A stretch of DNA of 64,000 bases from Lachnospiraceae bacterium UBA7199 (GCA_002490775.1 DKUR01000011.1:28961-92960); one strand, 5' to 3'; numbered from the stretch's first letter, positions 53,028-63,297 are shown. The notes: a model not told the origin generated them from the letters alone. A program made the numbers and translations.

Positions 53028-53046
53028 GAGAAAGGCGGAATACAAA

Positions 53047-54195
53047 GTGATAAAAATCGGGATTTTAGGTTCTACTGGTTCTATTGGCACTCAGACCTTA
53101 GAAATTGTCAGAAATAATCAGGATATACAGGTAATGGCGCTGGCAGCAGGAAGCAGTGTCCGGAAAATGGAGGAGCAGATCAGAGAGTTTTCTCCCCGGA
53201 TAGCGGTTATGTGGGAGGAAAAAGCAGCGGATGAACTCCGCATGGCAGTGGCGGACACAAACACAAAAGTGCTAAGTGGAATGGAAGGGCTTCTGGAAAT
53301 TGCAGTTATGGAGGAAATGGAGGTTTTAGTAACCGCCATTGTGGGCATGATAGGTATAAGGCCCACCATTGCAGCTATTAAGGCAGGAAAGAAAATTGCT
53401 CTTGCAAACAAAGAAACCCTTGTAACAGCGGGACATATTATTATGCCTTTGGCAGCAGAAAAAAAGGTTTCCATCCTGCCGGTGGACAGTGAGCACAGTG
53501 CTATTTTTCAATCCCTGCATGGAGAGAACCGGGAGAGAGTCAGCAAAATTCTGCTGACTGCATCAGGCGGGCCTTTCAGAGGAAGAAAAAGAGAAGAACT
53601 TACAGAAATTACGGTTGAAGATGCACTTAAGCATCCCAACTGGTCTATGGGAAGAAAAATTACGGTAGATTCGGCAACGCTGGTAAATAAAGGCCTGGAA
53701 GTGATTGAAGCAAAATGGCTTTTTGGGATAGAACCTGAAAAGATTCAGGTGATTGTACATCCCCAGAGTATTATACATTCTATGGTAGAATATGTAGATG
53801 GCGGAATCATGGCGCAGCTTGGTGAGCCGGATATGAAGCTGCCAATCCAATATGCATTGTTTTATCCTGACAGAAGGCCGATGAAAGGCAGACGGGTAGA
53901 TTTTTATGAACTTGGAAGCATAACCTTTGAAAAACCGGATATGGAGACATTCAGAGGACTTAAAATGGCATATGATGCCATAGGGCAGGGAGGCAGTATG
54001 CCTACCGTGTTTAACGCAGCAAATGAAAGGGCTGTTTCATTATTTTTGGACAGAAAGATAAAGTTCCTTGAAATTTACGATTTGATTCAGGGTGCTATGG
54101 AGCATCATAAGAACATTCAGAATCCTTCCGTAGATGAGATTCTTAAGGCGGAAGCAGAAAGCTATGAGTATATTGATGCCCGCAGGAGGTTATAA
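53047..54195 (+). CDS. dxr: 1-deoxy-D-xylulose 5-phosphate reductoisomerase
   Basis: Dxr catalyses the NADPH-dependent step to MEP in isoprenoid synthesis. The 382-residue protein has the NADPH motif GSTGSIGTQTLE, then ALANKETLVTAG, LPVDSEHSAIFQ (metal and substrate residues) and SMGRKITVDSATLVNKGLE. The start is GTG at 53047, 8 bases after AAAGGCGG. A GTG at 53020 overlapping cdsA would add 9 unsupported residues. With ispG downstream it indicates the MEP pathway. Confidence 0.97.
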   Translation: MIKIGILGSTGSIGTQTLEIVRNNQDIQVMALAAGSSVRKMEEQIREFSPRIAVMWEEKAADELRMAVADTNTKVLSGMEGLLEIAVMEEMEVLVTAIVGMIGIRPTIAAIKAGKKIALANKETLVTAGHIIMPLAAEKKVSILPVDSEHSAIFQSLHGENRERVSKILLTASGGPFRGRKREELTEITVEDALKHPNWSMGRKITVDSATLVNKGLEVIEAKWLFGIEPEKIQVIVHPQSIIHSMVEYVDGGIMAQLGEPDMKLPIQYALFYPDRRPMKGRRVDFYELGSITFEKPDMETFRGLKMAYDAIGQGGSMPTVFNAANERAVSLFLDRKIKFLEIYDLIQGAMEHHKNIQNPSVDEILKAEAESYEYIDARRRL

Positions 54196-54196
54196 A

Positions 54197-55249
54197 GTGG
54201 TTGTTTCTATTTTATTGTTTTTTATTATATTTTTTATTGTTGTGATTTCCCATGAGCTTGGACATTTTATTGTGGCAAAGAAAAATGGAATCCGTGTAGT
54301 GGAATTTTTTATTGGCATGGGGCCGGCACTGTTTTCTTTTGTCAAAGGAGATACAAAGTATTCCTTAAAGCTGCTTCCGATAGGGGGAGCATGCATGTTT
54401 GAAGGAGAAGACGGACTGGAGAAGGAAAAGGGCGAGTTTTCAGAGAGGGCATTTCCCAACGCACCTGTGTGGGCCCGTTTTGCTACGATTTTTGCGGGGC
54501 CATTGTTTAATTTTCTGACAGCTTATGTGATGGCACTGATCCTTGTTTCTGTCTGTGGAAGCACGCTGCCCCAGATCCAGAAGGTAAATGAGGGAAGTGC
54601 TGCCCAGGCAGCAGGGCTGGAAGCAGGAGACATGATCACCAGGATCAATGGAAAAAGAGTGCATCTTGGCGAGGATGTGAGCCTGATTACCCAGTTAAAT
54701 GTGAAGGGAGAAGCACTTACGGTTACCTATGAAAGAGATGGACGGGAAGAAACGGTTGTGGTACAGCCCACCTATGATGAGACGGACCAGCGGTATTATA
54801 TGGGGATATCCACTGGCGTATACTTAGACTGCAATGTGCCTCAGACTTTTCAGTATGCCTTTTATACCATGAGTTTTTATGCAAAAGCAACCTATAAAAG
54901 TCTTGGAATGCTGGTAACGGGACAATTGTCCAAGAATGATGTATCGGGACCGGTAGGACTTGTTAAAACAGTAGATGACGTTTATGATGCGGCAAAGGCT
55001 TATGGTGCAATAACAGTTGCAATTAATATGCTGAATATTGCATTATTACTTTCGGTCAATCTGGGTATCATGAATTTACTGCCGCTGCCGGCACTTGATG
55101 GAGGGAGATTGGTGTTTTTGCTGATAGAGGCTGTCAGAGGAAAACCGGTTCCTCCTGAAAAGGAAGGAATTGTTCATTTAGCTGGGATGGCGGCATTGAT
55201 GATACTGATGGTGGTAGTTCTGTTTAATGATATAACAAAGTTTTTTTAA
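54197..55249 (+). CDS. rseP: Site-2 protease RseP/RasP
   Basis: This intramembrane zinc metalloprotease trims anti-sigma factors and signal peptide remnants. The 350-residue protein has the HELGH active site in the first membrane helix, a PDZ domain (about 130-205), and the second active-site motif NLLPLPALDGGRL in a late helix. The start chosen is GTG at 54197, 7 bases after GGAGG and 1 base after the dxr stop. An ATG at 54134 lies within dxr and would add a charged 21-residue leader. Confidence 0.96.
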   Translation: MVVSILLFFIIFFIVVISHELGHFIVAKKNGIRVVEFFIGMGPALFSFVKGDTKYSLKLLPIGGACMFEGEDGLEKEKGEFSERAFPNAPVWARFATIFAGPLFNFLTAYVMALILVSVCGSTLPQIQKVNEGSAAQAAGLEAGDMITRINGKRVHLGEDVSLITQLNVKGEALTVTYERDGREETVVVQPTYDETDQRYYMGISTGVYLDCNVPQTFQYAFYTMSFYAKATYKSLGMLVTGQLSKNDVSGPVGLVKTVDDVYDAAKAYGAITVAINMLNIALLLSVNLGIMNLLPLPALDGGRLVFLLIEAVRGKPVPPEKEGIVHLAGMAALMILMVVVLFNDITKFF

Positions 55250-55270
55250 TGGTATTAAGAATAACATCTG

Positions 55271-55333
55271 GAATCCATATACAAAGTTGCTGAAATTATA
55301 CTTTTGGTAACTTTGTACAATGGATTCTTTTTT
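55271..55333 (+). terminator. Strong terminator after rseP
   Basis: GAATCCAT (55271-55278) pairs with ATGGATTC (55320-55327) and an inner ACAAAGTT (55281-55288) pairs with AACTTTGT (55309-55316), followed by TTTTTT. This ends the pyrH-rseP run. Confidence 0.88.
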
Positions 55334-55349
55334 GATGCAATTATATAAT
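55321..55349 (+). promoter_or_regulatory. Possible promoter of the phosphatase-kinase pair
   Basis: TATAAT (55344-55349) is a perfect -10. The -35 at 17-bp spacing is TGGATT (55321-55326), which overlaps the rseP terminator and is weak. Confidence 0.45.
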
Positions 55350-55403
55350 CATAGAACATCTTTCATTTACAGTACATTTTTGGAAGATGAGATTTTTAGG
55401 TAG

Positions 55404-56150
55404 ATGGAAACGGAGGACAGCATAAATTTGAAAATAATTTCGGGAGTGTATTGGGATCAGGGCGCAGGGGAAATGAACCAGGATTCGGTTGCGCTGCAGC
55501 AGGTGATGACTTCTAAGGGGAGGATTATGATGGCAGTGGTCAGTGACGGGATAGGAGGACTAAAGGAGGGAGAAACGGCCAGTGGATATATTACAGAAAG
55601 GCTGATTGAGAATTTTTATCATCAAATGGTTCCTCTTGCAGGCAGAGGAAAAGGGAGAGAAGCGTTAAAGAAAAGTGTGCTCCGCTGTTTTTATGACATA
55701 AATGAAAATTTAAAAAGTTATGGAAAAGGCAAGGACATTTTGCTTGGGGCAACCATATCCTTACTGTTTGTGTGGGGAAGACGTTACATGATCATGCATT
55801 TGGGCGACAGCAGGATTTATCGCTATCACAGCAGTAAGTTTTATAAGGGCAGGATCAGACAGCTTACAAACGACCATTCTGATGGAAGCAGCAGGTTGAT
55901 GAAATGCATGGGCAGTTTTCCTTTCCAGTTTCCAGATATAGTCTTTGGCCGGCTCTTTGGAAAGAATGGATTTTTATTGTGCACAGATGGTTTTTACCGA
56001 AAGATGAGCAATGAAATTTTCAGAGTGCTTGCACCAGAAGATGTAGAGAGTGATGAGCAGGTATATATCCGCCTGAAAGAGATTGGGGCAGAAATACTTA
56101 AAAGAGGCGAGAAGGACAATTTGTCGGCAGTTTACGCAGTAGTAGGATGA
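55404..56150 (+). CDS. PP2C-type serine/threonine phosphatase
   Basis: The 248-residue cytoplasmic protein has PPM family motifs: NQDSV near residue 29, VVSDGIGGLKEGE (metal-binding Asp and Gly), LGDSRIYRYH, and KDNLSAVYAVV (final metal Asp). It probably reverses phosphorylation by the kinase encoded next, whose frame overlaps its stop codon at 56147. It lacks membrane segments. The pair resembles PrpC/PrkC, but the neighbours (rseP before, ispG after) differ from the usual rlmN-prpC-prkC-rsgA locus. Confidence 0.9.
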   Translation: METEDSINLKIISGVYWDQGAGEMNQDSVALQQVMTSKGRIMMAVVSDGIGGLKEGETASGYITERLIENFYHQMVPLAGRGKGREALKKSVLRCFYDINENLKSYGKGKDILLGATISLLFVWGRRYMIMHLGDSRIYRYHSSKFYKGRIRQLTNDHSDGSSRLMKCMGSFPFQFPDIVFGRLFGKNGFLLCTDGFYRKMSNEIFRVLAPEDVESDEQVYIRLKEIGAEILKRGEKDNLSAVYAVVG

Positions 56151-56215
56151 AGGGATTCATTGAAAGGGCATTTTTATCAGCATATGCGCTGTTATGGAAG
56201 ATATGGAGAGGTATT

Positions 56216-57541
56216 ATGGGAAGGGTATTGATTCAAAAGTATGAACTGATCAGGCTTCTTGGCAGGGGAGGAGCGGGGAATGTATTTCTGGCATTGGATG
56301 TGCATTTGGACAGGCTGGTTGCAGTGAAAGAAATTTGCGGGGGTGCTTCTTCGGAAGAGGTAAAGCTTCTTAAAGAATTGGAGCATACAGGTCTGCCTGT
56401 CATCTTTGATTATTTTACAGAACAGGGAAAAGCTTTTTTGGTGATGGAATATATTGAAGGAATGACGCTGCGCCAGTTTCTTTTAAAACATAAAAGGGTG
56501 AAGGAGGCTCAGGCAGTAAAGTGGATGCTGGAATTGTGCCGCATATTTCAATATCTGCATGACAGACATCCGGCAGTTATTTATAGGGATTTAAAGCCGG
56601 AAAATATTATGATAAAACAGGACGGAACATTAAAACTGATAGATCTTGGAGGTGCAGTGCGGTTTGCCTGTGGAAGGGAAACTCCGGATTTGTGTGTCGG
56701 GACAGCAGGATATTGCCCGAAGGAGCAGTGGAAAAATCCGCGTGGAGATACTTCCTGGGATATTTATGCTATGGGGATGGTATTTTATGAAATGCTTACA
56801 GGAGAACATCCTGCAAAGCCGCCTTACACAAGGCTGGCTCTGGCAGCGCATGATAAAAGCATAGCAGGGACGTTGGAAAAAATCATCAGGAGCTGCACCA
56901 GCGAAAAGAAAACAGAAGGTTATCAATCTGTTGTGCAGCTAGAGAAGGCGCTGCTGGGTTATAGGAAAATGAGCCTGCCTTTGCAGTTCTGGCAGGCAGT
57001 CAAAAAAATGATTCTGTTTGTGGGAATATTTGCGGCATCTGCTTATTTGATACTGCCTTTGCTATTTGGTATCTCGGAAAATCAAATTCCATTTCCATAT
57101 CTGAAGAAACCTTTCTTTTTTCTTTTGTTCACTTTTATTTTTCATAGGATTTTTTGTCACCATTCCAAAAAAAATAATTATCTGCGCAGGCAGGAGAAAA
57201 ATATCTGGCTTACCAGGAAAAATTTTTCAGGCTTGATTTCGCTGCTGATATTCTGCTGTTTAGGTACATGGATGTCTGTAATCCTTGGAATGACATTTCC
57301 AGCAGTTTATGCAGGGGAAGATACCGGGAGACTTTGGGTGGAAATGCGTGACGATTGTGGGAGAAAAATGCTTTTAAAAGATGACGCAGTTTATGTGACG
57401 GACAATTGTGTGCGCTTTGAACTTCCGGCTCAGCGGCTTCCTGATGAAAAGATATCGCTGCAGATGATAGCAGTGGGAGAAGGCGGGGATATATACAGCA
57501 GCCGCATCTTCCATATCAGGGCGCAGGAAGATTTAAATTGA
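56216..57541 (+). CDS. Membrane serine/threonine protein kinase without PASTA domains
   Basis: The kinase domain (about residues 9-265) shows the glycine loop LLGRGGAGNVFLA, the VAVKE lysine, catalytic loop YRDLKPENIM (usual His is Tyr) and DLGG in place of DFG; both catalytic Asp residues remain. Three membrane helices follow (about 285-380), then an extracytoplasmic tail of about 70 residues with two Cys. PASTA repeats, which bind muropeptides in PrkC, are absent. The start at 56216 has GGAGAGG 5 bases upstream. An ATG at 56147, overlapping the phosphatase stop, would add 23 residues and is possible. Confidence 0.88.
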   Translation: MGRVLIQKYELIRLLGRGGAGNVFLALDVHLDRLVAVKEICGGASSEEVKLLKELEHTGLPVIFDYFTEQGKAFLVMEYIEGMTLRQFLLKHKRVKEAQAVKWMLELCRIFQYLHDRHPAVIYRDLKPENIMIKQDGTLKLIDLGGAVRFACGRETPDLCVGTAGYCPKEQWKNPRGDTSWDIYAMGMVFYEMLTGEHPAKPPYTRLALAAHDKSIAGTLEKIIRSCTSEKKTEGYQSVVQLEKALLGYRKMSLPLQFWQAVKKMILFVGIFAASAYLILPLLFGISENQIPFPYLKKPFFFLLFTFIFHRIFCHHSKKNNYLRRQEKNIWLTRKNFSGLISLLIFCCLGTWMSVILGMTFPAVYAGEDTGRLWVEMRDDCGRKMLLKDDAVYVTDNCVRFELPAQRLPDEKISLQMIAVGEGGDIYSSRIFHIRAQEDLN

Positions 57542-57566
57542 TATTCCTTCTTGAATGACATATAAT
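57538..57566 (+). promoter_or_regulatory. Sigma-A promoter of ispG-polC
   Basis: TTGATA (57538-57543) and TATAAT (57561-57566) are separated by 17 bases. The -35 covers the stop codon of the kinase gene. The leader is about 55 nt. Confidence 0.8.
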
Positions 57567-57626
57567 TGTTATGTTGGTAAAAGTTCAGCTATAAAATTGA
57601 GGTTTGTATAGGCATGGAGGTAATTT

Positions 57627-58682
57627 ATGAGGAGAGAAGACACAAGGAAAATACAGATTGGAAACAAAGTGATCGGGGGAGGAAATCCCATTTTGATACA
57701 GTCCATGACCAATACAAGGACCGAAGATACAGCGGCGACTATAGCCCAGATTCACAGGCTGGAAAAGTCCGGCTGTGAAATTATAAGATGCACAGTTTCT
57801 ACTATGGAGGCGGCACAGGCAATAAAGGAAATTAAAAAGGAAATCACAATTCCTCTTGTAGCGGATATTCATTTTGATTATAAAATGGCGATTGCGGCAA
57901 TGGAAAATGGCGCGGACAAAATTAGAATCAATCCGGGAAATATCGGGGGAGAGGATAAGGTGGCAGCAGTGGTAAATGCTGCCAAGGAAAGAAATATTCC
58001 TATTCGGGTTGGGGTAAATGGCGGTTCCCTAGAAAAAGAGCTGGTTGAAAAATATCACGGGGTTACAGCACAGGGACTTGTGGAGAGTGCACTGGATAAG
58101 GTACATATGATTGAAAAGCAGGGCTACGAAAACATAGTGATCAGTATTAAGTCTTCTGATGTGCTTATGTGCGTAGAAGCACATGAAATGCTGGCGGAAA
58201 GGACAGATTATCCTCTGCATGTAGGGATTACTGAATCAGGAACGGTCATAAGCGGCAATATCAAGTCGTCTGTCGGCCTTGCGCTCATATTAAGCAAGGG
58301 AATTGGAGATACCATCCGGGTGTCTCTTACCGGTGATCCGGCAGAGGAGATTAAATCAGCTAAGCTGATTCTTAGAACGCTGGGGCTTCGAAAGGGCGGA
58401 ATAGAGGTAGTATCCTGCCCTACTTGTGGAAGGACAAAGATTGATTTGATTGGACTGGCAAATCAGGTGGAAGCTATGGTGGAGCAGTTTCCCCTTGATA
58501 TTAAGGTGGCAGTTATGGGCTGCGCAGTAAATGGTCCGGGAGAGGCAAAGGAGGCTGACATCGGCATCGCAGGCGGCATCGGAGAGGGACTACTGATTAA
58601 AAAGGGAGAGATTATCAAAAAGGTACCGGAAGGAGAATTGCTTTCTGCATTGAAAGAGGAATTGGAACATTGGAAGGAATAA
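57627..58682 (+). CDS. ispG: 4-hydroxy-3-methylbut-2-enyl diphosphate synthase (flavodoxin)
   Basis: IspG, an iron-sulfur enzyme, converts MEcPP to HMBPP in the MEP pathway. The 351-residue protein has the TIM-barrel start (NPILIQSMTNTRTEDT) and the C-terminal 4Fe-4S ligands in SCPTCGRTKID and MGCAVNGPGEAKEADIG. The short Firmicutes form lacks the plant-type insert. It is followed 1 base later by polC, so the two are co-transcribed. In Bacillus, proS lies here. Confidence 0.98.
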   Translation: MRREDTRKIQIGNKVIGGGNPILIQSMTNTRTEDTAATIAQIHRLEKSGCEIIRCTVSTMEAAQAIKEIKKEITIPLVADIHFDYKMAIAAMENGADKIRINPGNIGGEDKVAAVVNAAKERNIPIRVGVNGGSLEKELVEKYHGVTAQGLVESALDKVHMIEKQGYENIVISIKSSDVLMCVEAHEMLAERTDYPLHVGITESGTVISGNIKSSVGLALILSKGIGDTIRVSLTGDPAEEIKSAKLILRTLGLRKGGIEVVSCPTCGRTKIDLIGLANQVEAMVEQFPLDIKVAVMGCAVNGPGEAKEADIGIAGGIGEGLLIKKGEIIKKVPEGELLSALKEELEHWKE

Positions 58683-58683
58683 C

Positions 58684-61600
58684 ATGGCAAAACAATTTTT
58701 TGATGTATTTCCAACTTTAAAACTGGATAAAAAAAAGAAGGATTTGTTTGAGCAGGTTATGGTGGAAAAGGTTTCTGCAACCAAAACCAGGGAATTTATC
58801 AGGGTTACTATGATATGTAATTATTTGATTCCCAAGGAAACCATCTATAGTGTGGAAGCAGAGATAAAAAAGCAGTTCTTTTCTGCCCATAATGTAACGG
58901 TGAAGCTTTATGAGAAATTTCATCTGTCAGGTCAGTACACCCCTGAAAAACTGATGAATGCATATCGGGACAGTATTTTGCTGGAATTGAAAAATTACAG
59001 TCCTGTTGAATACAATTTATTTAAGAGCGCTGATATTACTTTCCCACAGGAAGATGAATTATGCATTACCTTGGAAGATACAGTGCTTACCAGAGAAAAA
59101 GAAGCTGAATTATCCAGAATTCTGGAAAAGATTTTTAATGAGAGATGCGGCTTTTCTGTCGGGTGCCAAGTGGTGTATAAGGAAAAGAAGACTGGAAAAT
59201 ACAAAGAGGAAGATGACCTGAAAATAGCCCATCAGGTGGCAGAAATTACCCAAAGGGCGTTTCGGGGAACAGCAAGTGGGGAAAGCCGGACTGATCATGT
59301 GGATAAGCCGGCTGTGGCCGGAAAAAATAGAGACGTCACATCTCAGAGCGATATACGAAAGGAAAAGGAATCTGCAAATGGCCAAATCCCTGCAGAAGGG
59401 GTGGTAAAGGCAGGCGGTGCAGCACCTGCAGAGGAGCCTCGCAAAAAAGGAAATATTTTACCCTATCCAGGCAGTGAAAAGAAAGGTTATCGAAAAGGAG
59501 AGTTTAAACGTGCCATTAAGCGTTCAGATAATCCAGATGTAATTTATGGAAGAGATTTTGAGGAAGAAGCAATTCCTATTGAAGATATATTAGGCGAAAT
59601 GGGCGAGGTTGTCATTCGGGGGAAAATTATTGGCTTTGATTTACGTGAAATTAAAAATGAAAGAACCATTTTAATATTTGATGTAACAGATTTTACCGAT
59701 ACCATGACAATAAAGATGTTTGTTCATAATGACCAGGCAGCGGAATTACAGAATGGACTTAAGACGGGAACCTTTGTGAAGCTGAAGGGAATTACTACAA
59801 TTGACAAATTTGACAATGAGCTTACTATCGGCTCTCTGTCAGGAATGAAGAAAATACCTGATTTTACGGTTTCAAGAAAAGACAACAGCGCGCGAAAAAG
59901 AGTAGAACTTCATTGTCATACCAAAATGAGCGATATGGACGGTGTGTCTGAGGCAAAGGATATTGTAAAGAGAGCTTATAAATGGGGGCACCCTGGGATA
60001 GCCATTACCGATCATGGGGTAGTGCAGGCCTTTCCAGATGCAAATCATGTATGGGAAGATCTTTGGAAGGCAGAAAAGGCAAGGCGGAAGGAAGCTGGAG
60101 AGGAAAGTCCCGATAAGCAGGATTTTTTCAAGATTATTTATGGGATGGAGGCTTATCTGGTTGATGATCTTAAAGAGATTGTAACTGGTGAAAATGGTCA
60201 GGATTTTAATGCTGATTTTGTAGTGTTTGATATAGAAACCACAGGATTTTCGCCGGTCAATAACAGAATCATTGAAATTGGGGCAGTGAAGGTGGTAAAG
60301 GGGCAGATTGCCGACAGATTTTCGGCTTTTGTAAACCCTGATGTGCCTATTCCCTTTGAAATAGAAAAGCTGACAGGCATCAATGATGAAATGGTGATGG
60401 ATGCACCTTATATTGAGCAGGTTCTTCCGGAATTTCTTGCCTTTTGCGGGGATGCGGTGCTGGTGGCTCACAATGCAAATTTTGATATGAGCTTTATTAA
60501 GGAAAATGCCATGCGCCAAAAGATCAAGAAGAAGTTTGCGTATGTGGATACGGTAGGGATTGCAAGAATTCTCCTGCCTCATCAGGCAAAACATACCTTG
60601 GACGCAGTGGCAAAAGCGATGGGGGTTTCTTTAGAAAATCATCACCGGGCAGTGGATGATGCAGAGGCCACTGCAGAGATTTTTGTAAAGTTTATTCCCA
60701 TGCTGAAGGAAAAAGGGGCTGATACTCTTGCCAAGGTAAATATTATAGGAGATTCCAGCCCGGAAATCATAAAAAAACTTCCTTCTTACCATGCAATTAT
60801 TTTGGCGGAAAACAATGTAGGGCGGGAGAATCTTTATACCCTTGTTTCAGAATCTCATCTGACCTATTTTCATAAAAGGCCAAGGGTTCCAAAGAGCCTT
60901 CTTTTAAAATACAGAGAGGGGCTGATCATAGGAAGTGCCTGTGAGGCCGGGGAGCTTTACAGGGCACTTATAGAAGGAAAACCGGATACAGAAATTGTAA
61001 GGCTTGTAAATTTTTATGATTATCTGGAAATACAGCCCCTTGGAAATAACAAGTTTTTGATTGATTCGGACAGGGCTCCTTCTATTAACAATATAGAGGA
61101 TGTAATGAATATAAACCGAAGGATTGTGGAACTGGGAGAAGAGTTTAACAAGCCAGTGGTAGCTACCTGTGATGTGCATTTTTTAGATCCGGAGGATGAG
61201 GTTTACCGCAGGATCATTATGACAGGGCGGGGATATGCAGATGCAGATAATCAGGCGCCTTTGTACTTTAGGACAACGGAGGAAATGCTTGAGGAATTTG
61301 CATATCTTGGCAGTGAAAAAGCGGAAGAAGTAGTGATTACCAATACAAATAAAATTGCAGACAGGATTGACGTGATGGCGCCGGTGCGGCCTGATAAATG
61401 TCCGCCTGTTATTCCTGATAGTGATAAGACGCTGACAGATATTTGCTATAATCGGGCACATGAGTTGTATGGGGAGGAACTTCCCCAGATTGTAAAGGAC
61501 CGACTGGAAAAAGAACTACATTCCATTATTACCAATGGGTTTGCAGTTATGTATATTATTGCCCAGAAGCTGGTTTGGAAATCGGTAGAAGATGGTTATT

Positions 61601-63297
61601 TGGTGGGTTCACGTGGTTCGGTGGGATCTTCTCTGGTGGCCTTTATGGCAGGGATTACAGAAGTTAATTCTTTGAGTGCGCATTATAGGTGCCCTAACTG
61701 CTATTATAGTGATTTTGATTCTCCAGAAGTAAAGGCATATGCAGGAAACGCAGGCTGTGATATGCCGGATAAGATATGCCCGGTGTGTGGGAAGCCTTTA
61801 ATGAAGGATGGGTTTGATATTCCCTTTGAGACTTTTCTTGGATTTAAAGGGGATAAAGAACCGGATATTGACTTGAACTTTTCAGGAGAATATCAAAGTA
61901 AAGCTCATAAATATACGGAGGTTATTTTTGGAGCCGGACAAACTTATCGTGCCGGAACCATTGCAACTTTGGCGGATAAAACAGCCTTTGGATATGTAAG
62001 GAATTATTATGAGGAACGGGGAAATCCCAAACGGACTTGCGAGATCAATCGTATTGTGGGGGGCTGTACAGGAATCCGAAGAAGTACAGGGCAGCATCCT
62101 GGGGGAATTATTGTACTTCCAGTGGGTGAGGATATTAATTCCTTTACCCCCGTACAGCATCCGGCCAATGATATGACTACCGATATTGTGACGACTCATT
62201 TTGACTATCACTCCATTGACCACAATCTGCTAAAGCTTGATATACTGGGACATGATGATCCTACTATGATTCGTATGCTGCAGGATCTGACAGGGATTGA
62301 TCCTACGACGATCCCATTAGATGATGCCCAGGTGATGTCACTGTTTCAAAATACTTCAGCGCTTGGCATTACCCCTGATCAGATTGACGGCTGTCCGGTA
62401 GGCTCTCTGGGAATACCGGAATTTGGAACAGAATTTGTGATTCAAATGCTTCTTGACACAAAGCCAAAGCAGTTTTCTGACCTGATTAGAATTTCAGGAT
62501 TAGGACATGGGACAGATGTCTGGCTTGGAAATGCCCAGACATTGATTATGGAGGGCAAAGCTACCATTTCCACTGCAATCTGTTGTCGTGATGATATTAT
62601 GATCTATCTGATCAATCAGGGTGTGGACAGTGCATTATCTTTCACTATCATGGAAAGCGTCCGTAAGGGAAAAGGCCTGAAAGAAGAGTGGGAAAAGGTC
62701 ATGAAGGAAAAAGGGGTGCCGGAGTGGTATATCTGGTCCTGCAAGAAAATTAAATATATGTTTCCTAAGGCCCATGCAGCGGCGTATGTTATGATGGCAT
62801 GGAGAATTGCATATTGTAAGATCAATTATCCCCTTGCATATTATGCTTCTTATTTTTCTATTCGTGCTTCAGCATTTTCTTATGAATCGATGTGCCAGGG
62901 GCAGCAGCATTTAGAAAAGGTGATGGCGGATTATAAGAGAAGGAGCGATACGCTGTCTAAAAAGGAACAGGAATCTTTTAAGGATATGAAGATTGTGCAG
63001 GAGATGTATGCAAGAGGTTTTGATTTTGTTCCTATTGACATTTTTTCAGCCCATTCCCGAAATTTTCAAATTGTGGACGGGAAGCTGATGCCATCATTAA
63101 ATAGTATTGATGGGTTGGGGGAAAAAGCGGCGGATGCAATTGTGGAGGCGGCGAAGGAAGGTCCATTCCTATCCAAGGATGATTTCCGCCAACGGACCAA
63201 AGTGTCTAAAACCATTATTGACTTGATGGACAGCCTGCATTTGTTAGGTGAGCTTCCTGAATCTAATCAGATTAGTTTGTTTGATTTTGTATCATAA
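58684..63297 (+). CDS. polC: DNA polymerase III alpha subunit, PolC type
   Basis: PolC is the main replicative polymerase of low-GC Gram-positives with built-in proofreading. The 1537-residue protein has an N-terminal domain, a variable charged linker (about 190-280), an OB domain (VVIRGKIIGFDLREIKNERT), a split PHP domain (from about 405, ELHCHTKMSDMDG, AITDHGV) and a DEDDh exonuclease (from about 510, VVFDIETTGFS, ending HRAVDDAEAT). The palm holds the catalytic Asp residues in EPDIDLNFSGEYQ (about 1058-1070). A Cys cluster (CPNC, CPVCGKP, about 1003-1038) binds zinc. Full length, no frameshift. Confidence 0.98.
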   Translation: MAKQFFDVFPTLKLDKKKKDLFEQVMVEKVSATKTREFIRVTMICNYLIPKETIYSVEAEIKKQFFSAHNVTVKLYEKFHLSGQYTPEKLMNAYRDSILLELKNYSPVEYNLFKSADITFPQEDELCITLEDTVLTREKEAELSRILEKIFNERCGFSVGCQVVYKEKKTGKYKEEDDLKIAHQVAEITQRAFRGTASGESRTDHVDKPAVAGKNRDVTSQSDIRKEKESANGQIPAEGVVKAGGAAPAEEPRKKGNILPYPGSEKKGYRKGEFKRAIKRSDNPDVIYGRDFEEEAIPIEDILGEMGEVVIRGKIIGFDLREIKNERTILIFDVTDFTDTMTIKMFVHNDQAAELQNGLKTGTFVKLKGITTIDKFDNELTIGSLSGMKKIPDFTVSRKDNSARKRVELHCHTKMSDMDGVSEAKDIVKRAYKWGHPGIAITDHGVVQAFPDANHVWEDLWKAEKARRKEAGEESPDKQDFFKIIYGMEAYLVDDLKEIVTGENGQDFNADFVVFDIETTGFSPVNNRIIEIGAVKVVKGQIADRFSAFVNPDVPIPFEIEKLTGINDEMVMDAPYIEQVLPEFLAFCGDAVLVAHNANFDMSFIKENAMRQKIKKKFAYVDTVGIARILLPHQAKHTLDAVAKAMGVSLENHHRAVDDAEATAEIFVKFIPMLKEKGADTLAKVNIIGDSSPEIIKKLPSYHAIILAENNVGRENLYTLVSESHLTYFHKRPRVPKSLLLKYREGLIIGSACEAGELYRALIEGKPDTEIVRLVNFYDYLEIQPLGNNKFLIDSDRAPSINNIEDVMNINRRIVELGEEFNKPVVATCDVHFLDPEDEVYRRIIMTGRGYADADNQAPLYFRTTEEMLEEFAYLGSEKAEEVVITNTNKIADRIDVMAPVRPDKCPPVIPDSDKTLTDICYNRAHELYGEELPQIVKDRLEKELHSIITNGFAVMYIIAQKLVWKSVEDGYLVGSRGSVGSSLVAFMAGITEVNSLSAHYRCPNCYYSDFDSPEVKAYAGNAGCDMPDKICPVCGKPLMKDGFDIPFETFLGFKGDKEPDIDLNFSGEYQSKAHKYTEVIFGAGQTYRAGTIATLADKTAFGYVRNYYEERGNPKRTCEINRIVGGCTGIRRSTGQHPGGIIVLPVGEDINSFTPVQHPANDMTTDIVTTHFDYHSIDHNLLKLDILGHDDPTMIRMLQDLTGIDPTTIPLDDAQVMSLFQNTSALGITPDQIDGCPVGSLGIPEFGTEFVIQMLLDTKPKQFSDLIRISGLGHGTDVWLGNAQTLIMEGKATISTAICCRDDIMIYLINQGVDSALSFTIMESVRKGKGLKEEWEKVMKEKGVPEWYIWSCKKIKYMFPKAHAAAYVMMAWRIAYCKINYPLAYYASYFSIRASAFSYESMCQGQQHLEKVMADYKRRSDTLSKKEQESFKDMKIVQEMYARGFDFVPIDIFSAHSRNFQIVDGKLMPSLNSIDGLGEKAADAIVEAAKEGPFLSKDDFRQRTKVSKTIIDLMDSLHLLGELPESNQISLFDFVS

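Noticed and set aside
59872..60594. Antisense frame of about 240 codons inside polC
   Set aside because: It lies entirely opposite the conserved PHP and exonuclease domains and resembles no protein; a by-product of codon use.
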